Below, piece after piece: positions 12,229-25,189 of a stretch of DNA of 64,000 bases. Position 1 is the stretch's first letter; every line of letters begins with the position of its first letter. Source of the DNA: Corylus avellana (Eukaryota > Streptophyta > Magnoliopsida > Fagales > Betulaceae); the NCBI RefSeq assembly GCF_901000735.1, contig NC_081542.1:33781243-33845242 (forward strand), read 5' to 3'. The translations under genes were made by a program, and so were the position numbers. Below the pieces are notes generated by a model. The model ran no database searches and was not told the origin of the DNA. It saw nothing but the letters and a program-made list of their open reading frames with translations.

Positions 12229-12931
12229 AGGGTTTTGGAGTGTTTGGTGAGTTAGTGGGGTATCATGTTCAAAGTTCATCATGACAAACAAGCGACGGAG
12301 AGCTACAAAGAGGTCTTGACCTCCCCTATTCAAACCATGTCACAATGGACAAGTGGCAAGAAACCACAAAGAGCTCCCGGCCTTCTTCTATTCAAATCCC
12401 TTCATGACACGACCTGTGTAAAAGCTGTCATATGTTAGAGAGTTAGCAATGAAATCATAGCCTCCGTGTCATGCCGCGAATATCCCCATCATGACGTGAA
12501 GGAAAAATTCCTAAAAGCATAAGTTACAGATCTGATTCTCATTTGGGTCGTCTCTTTTCCCATTGCTCTCAATGAAGCTTTGGATGGTTTTTTGTGAGGA
12601 AGATGATATGTAGGGTTTTGGGCTACCGAAGGAGTCGGTCAAAAAATGGATACTACAAGGAGATTGTCGAGCTTAGAAGCAAACAAGTTGCTTGTTGTCT
12701 TATAGGGTTTAGAATTTGTACAAGGGGTTTTGTAAGTATTTCTTGTGTTTGTAATATGGATCTTCTTGGTTAGTTATTTCATAGGTGTAGCTGTTCCGGC
12801 TTGGTTGTGTGATTAACTTTGTACTTTTTATTGATTATGATTCTTTGATTAGATTTTTAATTAGAAATTATTATTATTATTATTTTGGTTAGAATCATTC
12901 CTTAGGTTCTATCAAATGATATCAAACTCAG
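12229..12931. other. Intergenic, with decayed retroelement leader at the right end
   Basis: No gene was seen. The last 30 bases or so, read on the minus strand, contain TTGATATCATTTGATAG, a decayed initiator-tRNA-Met primer-binding site. It belongs to the LTR beginning at 12932. Confidence 0.5.
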
Positions 12932-13836
12932 TGTTATGTGAAAAACTCTTAATAGGTAAATATTGCAGTTTATGCGGAATTAACAGATATTTATCTAAGC
13001 AAAACAATCATCAAAATATGAGCAATCACACACAAGGATTTTGGTAACGAAAAAGAAACATTTTAGAAACACAATCTAAAAGTAAAACCTCTCCAGGGCA
13101 GTCAAACCTGAAAAATCACTATCATAATATTATTCAGAGATTAAGACACTAGGAACACTTACAAACCGATGCAAGACCTTGACTCTGTAAGATTGACATG
13201 CCTCCAACTTGTCTCATTCGCTCATAATCTGCTTCAACATGATTCTCTTTTATCGGACCATTCCGATAGACTACTCTATAGCGCTCACAATCAAACTAAA
13301 AAAGATCCTCTAAGAGGAACAACTATGCTCAAAATAATTCTCTCTAATCATAGCCTCTCATGAACTCTCTGGGGTGAAATTTCGTGCATCTTTCTTTCTG
13401 TAGAGACGTATTTATAATAGCCCTACAATCCTAGACCTAGGACACAATTTGAGATCATCTAAAACTGTTACAAGTACGCGACGTCCAGACGGTAAATGAG
13501 CTCGTTCAGACAAGGATCAAAAACATGGGTAGAATGTGTTTTTAACACATGGCCGTCTAGACAGAGGCTAGGGCCGTCCGGAAGGGCCTAGGGCAAACTC
13601 GGGGAACGCATTGCTTTCTTTCTTTCTTGGCGTAGCGCGTCCGAACAAGGTGCAGACGAGGCTCTCTAGAATTCTTGTTTCTCAATCTCGTCTGAACGGG
13701 GTGCAGACGAGGCTCTCGGGAAAAATATAATTCTTCGAGCGTACGAACGACACTTCTTCTCGTCCGAACAGAATTTGCATGGATGATGAATCTTGGCACT
13801 TTTGGTCACCATTTTGCTTACCGAATTATGCCAACA
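12932..13836 (-). repeat. Isolated Copia-type LTR (minus strand) with primer-site remnant
   Basis: On the minus strand the LTR starts TGTTGGCATAATTCGGTAAG (13836 downward) and ends ..CACATAACA at 12932, giving 905 bp with TG...CA ends. A TATA-like GTATTTATAATAG lies near 13409 (read on the complement). The primer-binding remnant next to 12932 shows this was a 5' LTR whose interior is lost. The left third carries repeats of 'cgtccgaac / cagacga' words, and two near-copies of 'ggtgcagacgaggctctc' lie at 13649 and 13700. The start resembles SIRE/Maximus-type Copia LTRs; that lineage call is tentative. Confidence 0.7.
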
Positions 13837-16172
13837 AGAACTTACATTATGAGTTTGAGTTGTGAGAGCATTATAGGGATAGATTGTTGAAGTGTAACAA
13901 TGTCACTCTATTCACGTGTACGACTCTTAAAACATGCATTGTGGAGTGCAATTTTAAATACCATAAAAGGTTTTAGTTTTTTTTTTTTCAGTGAACGCTA
14001 ACTGATTTTCAAATCATGAGTTAGTCAAGGCTCGATCCAATAGTATAGATAGATAGCATCAATGTTGTCTTTAACATAGATTGTGAGAAGAAGACGTCCT
14101 TGTCAACAATGTACGACTGGTTGGAGGTGAATATCAGGGACCAGTTCTATAGTGATAATGGCGATGTTGATGACTTGGTGATATTCAAGGATGGTGACGA
14201 TGAGGCTTGCACGAATCACCTCTGCGTTGCTCTTAACTTGCTAAGGCCAAATGTCTAACGAGAACAACAACACAATTCCTTCTTATACTCCTTAGTTGGC
14301 TTGCATTACGCCTTTTGTTATCGGAAGGAGGTGGTCGAGTGGCCATTTCCTACTGGCAACTCTTGCCATAGTTTTTAATTTTTATTTTTTTTTATTTGAG
14401 AGTAAATTAGTAACTTCAAAATAATTGAGATGCCCATGCCATTCAAATGTGATTCCGCTGATATTAATAGTCACATTTGATTCATGGTATAACTCGAAAC
14501 AAAATATAGTTTATAGGGGTGTGTTATAGTAAGTTGTAGTTTGAAAGTGTAAGTACAATGAAACAATAGTTCGAAAGAATAAAGTATAATTTACCCTACG
14601 CTTTAACTCCCAATTTATAACTCCTGTTGTAAAGACACCTCAAAATTATCATTTTCTGTACATCTCAAATGGATAATTTTACTTGCACAATGTGTAAAAG
14701 AAAAGGAAATTACTTTCATGTCACTTTACAGTTTACACCCTCCATAATTTTTTAGCATTAAAATAAATGAAAAATAATTTACATAACTTACACCTATCAT
14801 ATATATATATATATACAACAAATGTTGAAATTGTCCTCATATAGTTTATTACTGTTTTTGTTTGTTTATTCTTATTTGATGTTTCTTTGCCTAAAAGCTG
14901 CCGGATTGGACTCGACATTGCCAAGTTCCGTCAGTCATAAGTAATAATGGAGCTTTATTGATTAAAATATGTTAAGTGACATCAAAGCATTGATTTAGGG
15001 TGTTTAAGTACTAAAAATGATGAATAAAATTAAAAAAAAAAAATGATAGTTTTGAGATATGTTTATAAAAGGGAAAAAGTGTTAGTTTATTAGATTAAAG
15101 CCTTTAAGAGTTTGTTTGAGTTTGTAATTTAAAAATAGTGATTTGAAAAAATAATTTTTAAAAACGCAGTTAAATATTTAGTAAAATTATAATTTAGCTT
15201 TTGAAATTGTACATTTTTTAAAAAGTATCATATTGCCTACTTTTTAAAAAACGCAATCTCAAACGATCTATTTTTTACAATTTAATTTAAAATCAGACTT
15301 TTTGTGGACGAAATAGCAATTAATATCAAAGGCACCCAAAATATAATTTATGGTTTCTTTAGCTCAAAGAGTTTTGTTGGTTTAAATAATATTTATTTTA
15401 TGATTTAAAAAGTATATATAATTAATTTTAACACATTTTAAAAACTTTAAATAATATAAAATATGAAATTCGGAAGAGCTTTGAATATGCTTAGAGATTC
15501 AGTCTAAAGACAAGAAAAAAATCGATGGACAAAAAGAGAATCCCACCCACCAATCCATGGTTGGAGCGTGAGAAAAACGCGCCTAAAGATGCGTGGGATA
15601 GAGCGGTTCATGTATCATTTATGAGGCAGAAATGTGTGAGGAAAATGAGTCCAACTGAGCAGTTCTGCAAAAGAACAGGTAATGGCATCCCAAGAAGACT
15701 GGTCAAAGGCGACCGGTCAATGATCTCTCAGATGCTTTGGGAGGGAATTTACGAAAATACCATCAGTGTATTATTATTATTATTATTGGCGGCAGAATGA
15801 GGCACAGGGCGAGTGACAAAAGAAGGCTTTTATTTTTATAATTTTCTTTTGTTCCCACTTTAGCCCCCACTAAAGAACCCCGAGGGTAAGAAAGGACCAT
15901 TATTGGCTAATTTGGTAGCCTCAGTTGTATTTTCTGACAACAGGGTTTAATAAAGTTTGCCTTTTTTCCTTTCGAGAGATAACCTGGATATAATGGGTAT
16001 TTCAGCTTTTTTCGTCCTTTTCTGCTGCTTAAGGACTGAAAATTACTCTCCACCTGCCACTTTCACATGCCTCTCCCCCTCTCCATTTGTTACTTTCAAT
16101 CATAATTTTTTTATTATTTTTAATTTAAATATATTAAATTCTATCACATCAATATTATTTCTATCTTACAGA

Positions 16173-16177
<5 letters not shown>
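13837..16177. other. Intergenic, one unexplained open stretch
   Basis: A plus-strand frame is open from about 14044 to a TAA at 14256-14258, encoding pieces such as TMYDWLEVNIRDQF and ACTNHLCVALNLL. It has no start context, no splice partners I can defend and no family I recognise, so it may be a gene fragment. An ATG-started 91-codon frame at 15525-15800 ends in a (TTA)n repeat and looks fortuitous. The rest is AT-rich with no visible structure. Confidence 0.45.
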
Positions 16178-16208
<31 letters not shown>

Positions 16209-16410
16209 GAATTTTTCTGTCCATGCGTTTTAAAAATTGAAATTAAAAATTTGTCTAAAGAGAAATATTATGGATCCATAAATTCTTCATATTTGACTTA
16301 CATATATAAAATTTGAATTTTTCTGTCCATGCGTTTTAAAAATTGAAATTAAAAGTTTGTCCAAAGAAAAATGTTATGGGTCAATAAATTCTTCATATTT
16401 GGCTCATATT
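16178..16410. repeat. (TA)n microsatellite followed by a 106-bp tandem duplication
   Basis: A TA run ends at about 16204. From 16206 the unit TTTGAATTTTTCTGTCCATG.. runs about 106 bp and recurs from 16312 with few differences (for example tctaaagagaaatattatgg versus ccaaagaaaaatgttatggg). Confidence 0.8.
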
Positions 16411-17877
16411 CTTTTACAATTAACTATTAGATTTGTGGAGTTTACTATTGACTTATATAGAGTCCACATAAATCTACAAATTTAATAGTCAATTGTAGGA
16501 AAATATTGGCCAAATATAGAGAATATATTGACACCCTAACATTTTTCCATTCCAAAACCTTCTAACTTTTTTTGTTTTGTTATTATTTTATTATTTTATA
16601 GTATTGAGTTGGTTTTAATGCATCAAATTCATAATACCCTAGGATGTTAAGTATATACTTCAGTCATAAATATCCGATTAATGCACTTTCTTATGGTAAG
16701 CCGATAATTATTATTTTAAAAAAAAAAAAATTGATGGTTAATTTTATTATTATTATTATTTTATCTTAGCAGATGATTAAGTACTTGATAGGAGATGGAT
16801 GGGTATAGTTGTGAATCTTGTGATGTGTCATCAAAAGAGGAAAAGGAGAATAGCATAACAAAAACCCTTTGAGTAGCAGATCAGATGGGAAAAAAGATTA
16901 CGAACAAATTGAGACGAGGAAATAGAGAGCAAGGAGAGAGATCACTTGGTAGAAATTGTTGGAAATAATTTTGGATGGTGCACAAAATTCTTATTGAAAC
17001 AAAATAATACAAATATGAAAATTAACAACAAAATAAATAAAATTAACATTACAAGCATCATATTAAGACATAAAGTGAGAGAAACCAACAACACTATCAT
17101 CCAACAGCCACTTACATGAGTTTGTATCAAGAAAAACATATAATCTATGTTATATGTAAACCCAAAATTTAACAATATAAGAAGCATATTGTTAAGTGCT
17201 AAAATATTCATATTTTTAGTCCTTAACTTACATGTTTTAATCATTTAGTTTTAGTTAATTCATGTCATTTTAGTTCCTTTATGTGTTTTCTTTGTTTTTG
17301 TAGGCTTTTGGAAGAAAATGAAGTAAATCTGAAAAATTTGGGCTCAAAGAGAGAAAATGGAAAAAATTCGAGCCCCTGACAATGCGCGATACCAAAGAAG
17401 ACAAAGCATGAAGCGGCCATGTGCGATTGAGCGCACAACAGAAGAGGCTCGATTGCAGACTTGTGATCGAGCGCACATAGGGGTGTCAATGCAGGCGGTT
17501 AAAAACCGCCCGCTAACCGTTAACCGCTATAACCGCTAACTGCTTAACCGTATTAACCGCTAACCGTTAACCGCATTTTTATATAATATATTTTTATAAT
17601 TATAAATATAAAAATATTTATACATATAACATAATCACTTGATCATTAAATCAATTTTTTTTTTTAAAAAAAAATAATTAAATCACATTTTGAGTATTAA
17701 TATATTATCACTATAATTTATATGATTATATCATATAATCACTTGATCATTAAATCACAATTTTTTTTAAAAAAATAATTAAATCACAATTTGAGTATTA
17801 ATATATTATCACTATAATTTATATGATTATATCACATGATCAATTGATCATTAAATCATTTGATTATATAATAACAA

Positions 17878-19319
17878 GGGAAAAATATAAAAAAGCCCCC
17901 CAAACTACCAGCCGTTTTCGATTTAGCCCCCTAATGTTCCAAAAGTGATAAAGTAGCCCCCTAAACTACCAAACTATTGCATTTTGGCCACTCCGTTAGT
18001 CAAAACCGTCAGTTTGGACAGAAACTGCAAAACGACGTCGTTTGTTACAGGTAAGTTACTACAATGCCCTTTTGGGAAAAATATAAAAAAGCCCCCCAAA
18101 CTACCAGCCGTTTTCATTTTAGCCCCCTAATATTCAGAAAGTGATAAAGTAGCCCCCAAACTACCAAACAATTGCAATTTGGCCACTCCGTTATTCATTA
18201 CCGTCAAATATGATGAAAAATTTAAAACTACATCGTTTTGGCAATGGTAAGTTACCAAAATGCCATTTTTGGAAAAAAAATATCATATTAAAACAAGCAA
18301 GCAAAACGCGCCGTTTTGCTTGAAATTAGGGTTTCCTTACACTTACCAAAATGATGCCACTTTGGTAAGTGTTAGGAATTAAAAGAAAAAACCCTAGACC
18401 CCACGCAGGTGACCCACGAAAAAACCCCCAACCCCAGTTTATCTTTCTCCCCAAAACCGCCGGCCACCACGTCGTCTATCTCCGACAGCCTATAAATCTT
18501 ACCCATAACTCAATCTTTTTATTGTATTTCATGGTATAGTTGTCGGATCGGTGTTGTTTATCTACGAACGTGATTTTTTTGTTTGATTTCTACAATGGGT
18601 AAGAATTTTTCGGTGGCGCTTCGTAGCTAGTGGATGGTGTGGCCGGCGGTGGCAGGGGCAGTCGTTTGGAGAGAAAGAGAGAGAGGGGCGTTGCGTTTTT
18701 TTCACTTGAGGGAGAAGGTTGCCGGAGATAGAACGATGTGGTGGTCAGCGGTTTGGGGGAGAGAGATAAACTGGGGTTGGGGGGTTTTTCTGCGTGGTGT
18801 CTAAGGTTTTTTCTTTTTATTCCTAACACTTATCAAAACGGCGCCGTTTTGGTAAGTGTAAGGAAACCTTAATTCCAAGCAAAACGGCGCCATTTAGCGT
18901 GCTTGTTTTAATATGATTGTTTTTTCTAAAAGGGCATTTTAGTAACTTACCATTGTCAAAACGACGTAATTTTGAATTTTCCATCATATTTGACAGTAAT
19001 GACTAACGGAGTAGCCAAATTGCAACTGTTTGGTAGTTAGGGGGCTACTTTATCACTTTCTGAACATTAGGGGGCTAAAATGAAAACGGCTTGTAGTTTG
19101 GGGGGCTTTTTTATATTTTTCTCAAAAGGGCATTGTAGTAACTTACCCGTAACAAACGACGTCGTTTTGCAGTTTCCGTCCAAACTGACGGTTTTGACTA
19201 ACGGAGTGGCCAAAATGCAATAATTTGGTAGTTTGGGGGGCTACTTTATCACTTTTGGAACATTAGGGGGCTAAATCGAAAACGGCTGGTAGTTTGTGGG
19301 GCTTTTTTATATTTTTTCC
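17878..19319. mobile_element. Mutator-like foldback element with about 600-bp inverted arms
   Basis: The 1442-bp element starts GGGAAAAATATAAAAAAGCC and its other end is the near-perfect complement. It is flanked by a perfect 9-bp duplication TAATAACAA (17869-17877 and 19320-19328). The left arm (17878 to about 18487) pairs with the right arm (about 18721-19319), leaving a 230-bp loop. Each arm contains two diverged tandem copies of a roughly 190-bp unit with 'gccccccaaactaccagccgtttt' and 'ggccactccgtta'. There is no coding sequence. It is inserted into the hAT-like element. Confidence 0.92.
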
Positions 19320-19891
19320 TAATAACAAATTATACATATATAATATGACATAACTCATAAGTATACCAATTCATACTAATACAACAATTAAATATCTAGA
19401 GACTTATTTCCAATGTATGTTATAAATTTATAAGTCTATATAAGTCTACATATGCATATGAATAATATAAATGTATAATATCAATACTTAATCATATGAT
19501 TCAATGACAATTCAAATACTTTATTCAAGACTTCAAGTGAATCATATTATTAATGTACAATGATGATATGATTCGTATAATATCAAATTAAGGCCTCGTT
19601 TGGTTCGCGGATTATCCAGTTCATTGGAAAAGGATTAGCTACCACTGGGAATAGATTAGCTAGTCCTATTCTTTTGTTTGGTTGTAACGCTGGAATAGAC
19701 TACCTAATCATATTCCTTCGTTTGATACAATGCAATATGTTGGTGAATAGAATCGTATTGTGATCTTATTTCCTAAAATACCCTTATAATATAAATACAA
19801 TTTATATTATTAAGGACTTTCATTGTTTTCTTTTTTTTGAAACATAAACACCTTTACTATAATTTTTTTTTTAGTTATGTCATGTATGTGG

Positions 19892-19922
<31 letters not shown>

Positions 19923-20195
19923 CAATTACGCTACAAAATTAAAATTATTTATATAAAAAAATTACATAATCATCATATCACCATATTTTATAATTAAAAC
20001 TACAAAAAGCACATTAACCATCTTGATATCATTTTGGTAAGAACTCAATTAAAATGGAATAGCAATCGTTCTTCCTTAAAAATATATATATATCACTAAA
20101 CATCTTAACCATCAAAAAATGGTATAGCAATCGATCTTAATTAAAAAAATGTAAACATGCATGCAAACTAAAAATAGTCGATTTTCTGCAACTCC

Positions 20196-21206
20196 TCAAG
20201 TGTCATTAATAATTCCACGCACCAATTCTTCTTTGTCATAATCTGGAACGCTGAAGAATAGATCCATTATCTCAGGTTGACAAACAATCAATCTTGCTGC
20301 TTTGAGACGATCCTTACTGCTAAGACCAATTATTTTTGATAGCTCCTCATTAACTTTTAATCTACTCTCTCGTTCTACTGAACCTGTAACTGCCTTGCTA
20401 AGATTCTCTGATGCAGTAATTAAATTCATCGCAACCTGGTTACCAATTTCAAGAAATTTTTTGGCGATGTTATCTTCGGCACTCTTATTAGGCTTTTTTC
20501 TTTTTCGACCCAAAAGTCCTTCTCCTCCATTGCCATTGGTGGGCAACTGTGTGCACGACACGTCTTCATTAAACTCTTCGAACCCATCTTTCTCGTTTTG
20601 GCCCATATTGTTTTCATCAGATTTTTCATTTTGTAAATCTTCACAAATGTCAATTGGTGTTTGAGCATCTCTGCTAGTAGCATGGTCTTTTGCATAGACA
20701 ATGCAAAGATCTTTATATAAGGGAAAAGATTTATTTTTAAAAGCAGCTGCCCCTTTATGACTCTACAAAACCATCAAATATGATAATGTCCAATTAATAT
20801 ATTATGCACATAATAAGATTATAAATATATCAATTGCAACATGATACAAATTTACCTGCACATACGCTTGCCACACAGCATCTTCAGCAACCACACATTT
20901 TCTAACATTGTCACATCCAAATCCACTTGCATCAGGACCACACAACATTGCATGGACTATTTGAAATTCCCTTTTCAAAGTTTTCAGTCTTGATTCTATA
21001 TGTGGTTTTGCTTTGATTCCAGCATTTCGTAATGTCTTTGAGAGCTTTACCTCCAAGATTCTAAGATAACCTAGTTGAAGCCTAGTCTATTGTCTATCGT
21101 TTCCTTCATTGTAGTGCTCAACCAAAGCCTGAACAAGTTTGATATCTTCTTCAGGAGCCCATTTCCTTCTAACAGAATCTTGAGAATCCAATGTGGATGA
21201 ATTCAT
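20196..21206 (-). pseudogene. Harbinger-associated Myb/SANT-like protein, one nonsense codon
   Basis: Minus strand, two exons. The ATG is at 21206-21204, exon 1 runs to about 20856 (donor CAG|GTAAATTTG) and exon 2 from about 20763 (acceptor TTTTGTAG|AGTCATAAAG) to the stop at 20196. Exon 1 starts RRKWAPEEDIKLVQALVEHY, a Myb/SANT-type helix (Myb_DNA-bind_3 family), continues with RLKTLKREFQIVHAML and ends near EDAVWQAYVQ. Exon 2 has a basic KRKKPNKS segment (likely nuclear localisation), then a helical C-terminus. In PIF/Harbinger elements such a protein helps the transposase enter the nucleus and bind element ends. A single in-frame TAG at 21087-21089 interrupts exon 1; otherwise the frame is open. 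It is a recent pseudogene. Confidence 0.82.
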
Positions 21207-21424
21207 ATCTAAAAAAAATGAAGAACAATGATACATAAAGTAATAAAACTATAATTATAAAGGAAAATATGCATACCAATATGGCTAACATCAACAATAA
21301 AGACCAATTGCCAACATGCAAAGAAAGGTTTCAATATATTAAAAAAAAATTGACCCATAATATAGTACATCTTAACATGGTCAAGTGCCATCCACACATA
21401 ACATATTTAAATAATTGTTACATA

Positions 21425-24400
21425 TCAATTGCCTCGCCTAATTCCCCTCCACGCATTAAACATTTCATTTGCCATAGTTGTTCTCAATGCACTCCATTCA
21501 TCTGAAGCCTCGATATGTGTTATTGGATCATTATTATTTCCAGTATGTGAGTGCTCTTGTTGGTCCAATTCTTCCTCTAATGGATCCATAGGCATCATCC
21601 TTCGTATCTAGTTATGCAGAAGACAACATGCCGTAATAATCTGATTATGTATCTTAATTGGATAAAACGATGGACTCCTTAAAATAGCCCAACGTAATTT
21701 AAGCAACCCGAAACATCTCTCAATAGTATTCCTAGCCGACGAATGTTTCATGTTAAAGAATTCTTCAGCTGTAGTTGGTTGATGTCCAACTCTCCAGTCA
21801 TTTAGGTGGTATCGCTGCCCTCTATATGGTGCAAGAAAACCCTTGCAATTTGTGTAGCCAGCATCAACAAGATAGTAGTAACCTATATATGTTTTTCTTT
21901 CTTTTTTTTTAAATGGCTTTAGTACAACAAAGGATTATTAAAATAATGAAATTGACAAAGGTATTTTCCTTACCATGAGGTACAATCAATCCATTTCTCC
22001 TATTTATTGCATCTCGAAGCACTCTACCTGTGACAATCCTAAGTCCCTTTAGAGTATTTTTAGTTGACTCGTAGATATTTTTTTTAAAAAAAGGGTTGGT
22101 TTAGGTTAACAATGAGAATGGACAAATAAAAAATATATAATAATATTAATAATAATAATAATAATGAGAATAATAATAAGTAAATAAAATAAAAGAGTAA
22201 AATATAAATAATAGTAATAATATATATGTGGAGCCCTAGGCGTCAACAAAAAAAAAAAAAAAAAAGAATGAAAACCCTAAAGTCTAAGCGCCGCCTATCT
22301 TTTCTCCTCTTGCCAAACTTATTTATACAAATAAGACAAACCCTAGTACTACGTCTCTCTCTCTCTCTCAGTAATCCACACACACCAAGTCTAGGTGCAA
22401 TTTCCTCCTCAACGTGAGTGTCAGCCCTGCAGGTATGACCTTGGACTCACAACTTTTCTTCTTATTATTACATATACTCATTCAAAAGCAAGTGGAGTGA
22501 AAGTTATTGTTCATTGTAGCCTTGGTTACCGTGTTGACTTGTAGTGGCGAAGAGGGATTGATTTTTTTCTCTATACGTGATTCCATTGCATATCTCACAC
22601 CTACTTGTCCTTAGAGAAAAGAAAGTTATGACAATGGCCAAACTCACAGTTTTTAAAAACCAGCCCCCTTAATTGTTGTTTAAACAAGTTCTCCCATTAA
22701 TATTATTTTCTTCTTTTCCACTCTAGCCGTAGACTCTCACTGTCAGCTATGGTTATGTATGAAATATATATATATAATGATTTTTAATATATACGTAAAT
22801 CTAGATTGTTCCAAAATATGTAAATATATATAATGAGTTGAAGGATTTCAAATATACGTACATCTGATTGTTCAATATATTTATAATGATTCAAGGTATA
22901 TATATATATAGTACAAAATACATATATAGATTCAAGTTGTTCATATATATAGTTCTGACGCAGGTATATTATATACACGCATGGTAGTGTTATATATATA
23001 TATATACTACCCATTAATATATATACATCCGTCAGCAAGTTGTTCATCTATATATATAGATGGGGTAGTGGCAGTATATATATATATATATAGTATGGAA
23101 GAACTTAAAGTATATATATATAAAGGAGTATTACTAAATAAAATAAATTCTGAAAATTTTATGAGAAAATATACCTAAATACCTAAGTAAGTTCATTCTC
23201 AATTGATTAGCAAGCCAACTCATAATAGTAGTAGAACGTTTTGTTGTGACGCGTATGAGGGTAGTAATGTGTCTGTATTTCCTTCAGGAGATTAGTTAGC
23301 AGTCAGAGGAAAATTTTACTGCAGTCAAGAGGTAAGTGAATTTATTATCCCTTCCATAAAAATTATCATGTCATGCTATTTATGCAATTTTGTTTTCAAT
23401 TGCAAATGATTATTTTGTTTATATTATGGAATTTTGCTACATGCATGACAAGTTTGAGAAAAAGAAATATTGTGAAAATAGTGATGTTTATAAAGAGAAT
23501 TTTGAGACAATGATCATAAACCCTCTTACATGTTGCCCTAGAGAAGTACAAGAAATGAGAAAAGAGTGTTATAAAATGAGGGCACATGTAGGGAGGAGTG
23601 TATTTTTGGCCCAAGAGAAACAAGAGAAAAGCTCGGTACCGATGCTAAGGATGGAGGCGCAACCGCTGAAGGAGGCTCTGCCAGAAGGTGGTTCCATCAT
23701 AGTTTTATTTTTGCCATGCTGAGTGCACCCAGAGTTAATCGGCTGGCCAGGGGACGGGGCTGCGGCCACAGTATCTCATCCCAGGTCGCAAGGACCGCGC
23801 AACCCTAGTATATGGGGGTAACAGTATACATGGGCCCTAGTATGAGATAAAAACTCATAAATTTTATTGATGAAAATATATTTTAATTGCTTTCTGTTTT
23901 CTTTAAAAATATACTGGGAACATATGTAGTTATGAGTTCCATTTTTCAAAACGGGACAAGGAGTAAAACTGCTCATGGTTGTGGATTTCACTTACTGGGC
24001 CCCCTTTGGGCTCATCAGTTTTTATTTCTTGTTTCAGGTGGTGACCAGGCTGCACTAGGAGGCCGGAATGGGGGCGGGCGTATTTAGGATTTCTTATGAT
24101 TTCATATTAGTCAAGTTAATAAGTGCGTTGGCACAGTTTTCTTTCAGAAATTGATAGATTTATTTTAATAAGGATATCTATCTCGTTGTGAGACATATTT
24201 CTGTTAAACAAGAATATTTCAGTTTAGTTATTATTTTTAGACATGATATTCTAGACTTTCATGCATTCATTGTTATACTAGTATTGTTTAGTTGATAAAC
24301 CTTATGGATCTTTGCGAGTAAGAAAATCATTAACAAACCTAACCCTAACGGGCTGGGGATGTTACACTACCGTCTGCAGCAGAGCCTTCCCAACCAGCTA

Positions 24401-25152
24401 AAATGTAGATAAAATGCATGTCTTGTAAGCATACGCCTAGTACATTTGTGGTGATCTCTCCCTTTCTGTTGCGGTATCTAGGTTTATCGTCTAAAGGTAC
24501 CCTCACCCTAATATGTGTTCCATCTAATGCACCTAAACAATTCTTTATATATATATATATCATAGTTGGATGAAAATAAACTTAGCAAAAAGTGCATTAT
24601 AATATACCTTAAACCATTTCCATCTCTCATCTGTAGAGTTTTCGGGAACTGCTCCAGTTTCTTAAGAAACTCTGCGTGTAACCGTATAACTGCATGTAAT
24701 ACGCTTTTGAAATGCCTACTAATTGTCTCTCCTGAGCGCCTAAATTGACGTTTTATAATTCTATTCTTTACGTGATGAGCTAAGATGTATAAAAACATTG
24801 CAACTTGCTCATCTACTAGCATGTGTTTTGTGGCTTTTAATCCACCTCTTGCTTCAAGCATATTACATAAATTGCTGAATGCATTTCTATCCATTCTAAA
24901 ATGGTTATGGCAAGTTTCATCATCCTCATATATTAAACGGTAATGATCTCCTTGCCTTGAATAAAAATCAATAAAGTATGTAGCTCTCAATGATTTCTGT
25001 CGAATATGATCTTCTACCAAAACACATAACAAATCAAAGAAAGCAACAACAACCGAGAACATCTCTATCCAAAACATCAACACCAAATTCTTTCTCTTCT
25101 TTATCATGTTCCTTGCAGCTAAATTTAATTGTGCCATAACTGTAAATAACAC
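21425..25152 (-). pseudogene. Harbinger DDE transposase gene, split by a solo LTR
   Basis: Minus strand. The first exon (25152 to about 24614) holds the N-terminal region with a helix-turn-helix-like MDRNAFSNLCNML...VDEQVAMFLYILAHH...RRSGETISRHF segment. After a short intron the next exon (about 24549-24367) has CLGALDGTHI (first catalytic Asp) and GWEGSAADG (around the second Asp). Here the gypsy solo LTR (22029-24366) breaks the gene. Coding resumes below 22028 with RVLRDAINRRNGLIVPH, then an intron (about 21885-21973), then YYLVDAGYTNCKGFLAPYRG and an ARNTIERCFGLLK segment with the catalytic Glu. A nonsense codon follows LLHN near 21609, and residual similarity (DEWSALRTTMANEMF) ends near 21425. 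The order and motifs match DDE_Tnp_4 transposases. Confidence 0.9.
22029..24366 (-). repeat. Ty3/gypsy solo LTR (2338 bp) inside the transposase gene
   Basis: The minus-strand start is TGTAACATCCCCAGCCCG (24366 downward) and the end is ..GGATTGTCACA at 22029. It is flanked by a perfect 5-bp duplication CTACC (22024-22028 and 24367-24371). The TGTAACATCCC start and the length over 2 kb are typical of Tekay/Del-type chromovirus LTRs; that lineage is inference. The interior includes a long (TA)n-rich palindromic zone (about 22755-23125). It has no gag or pol, so this is a solo LTR and the youngest datable layer of the nest. Several short ORFs inside it are not genes. Confidence 0.92.
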
Positions 25153-25189
25153 ACGTCAAATTTAAAGATAGGGTCATCACGTTCAAAAA

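Noticed and set aside
15525..15800. 91-codon ATG-started ORF
   Set aside because: Ends in a (TTA)n repeat giving a leucine run, no recognisable domain and no splice or promoter support.
23390..23722. 110-codon ORF within 22029-24366
   Set aside because: Lies wholly inside a gypsy solo LTR, shows no known domain and has no coding signature.
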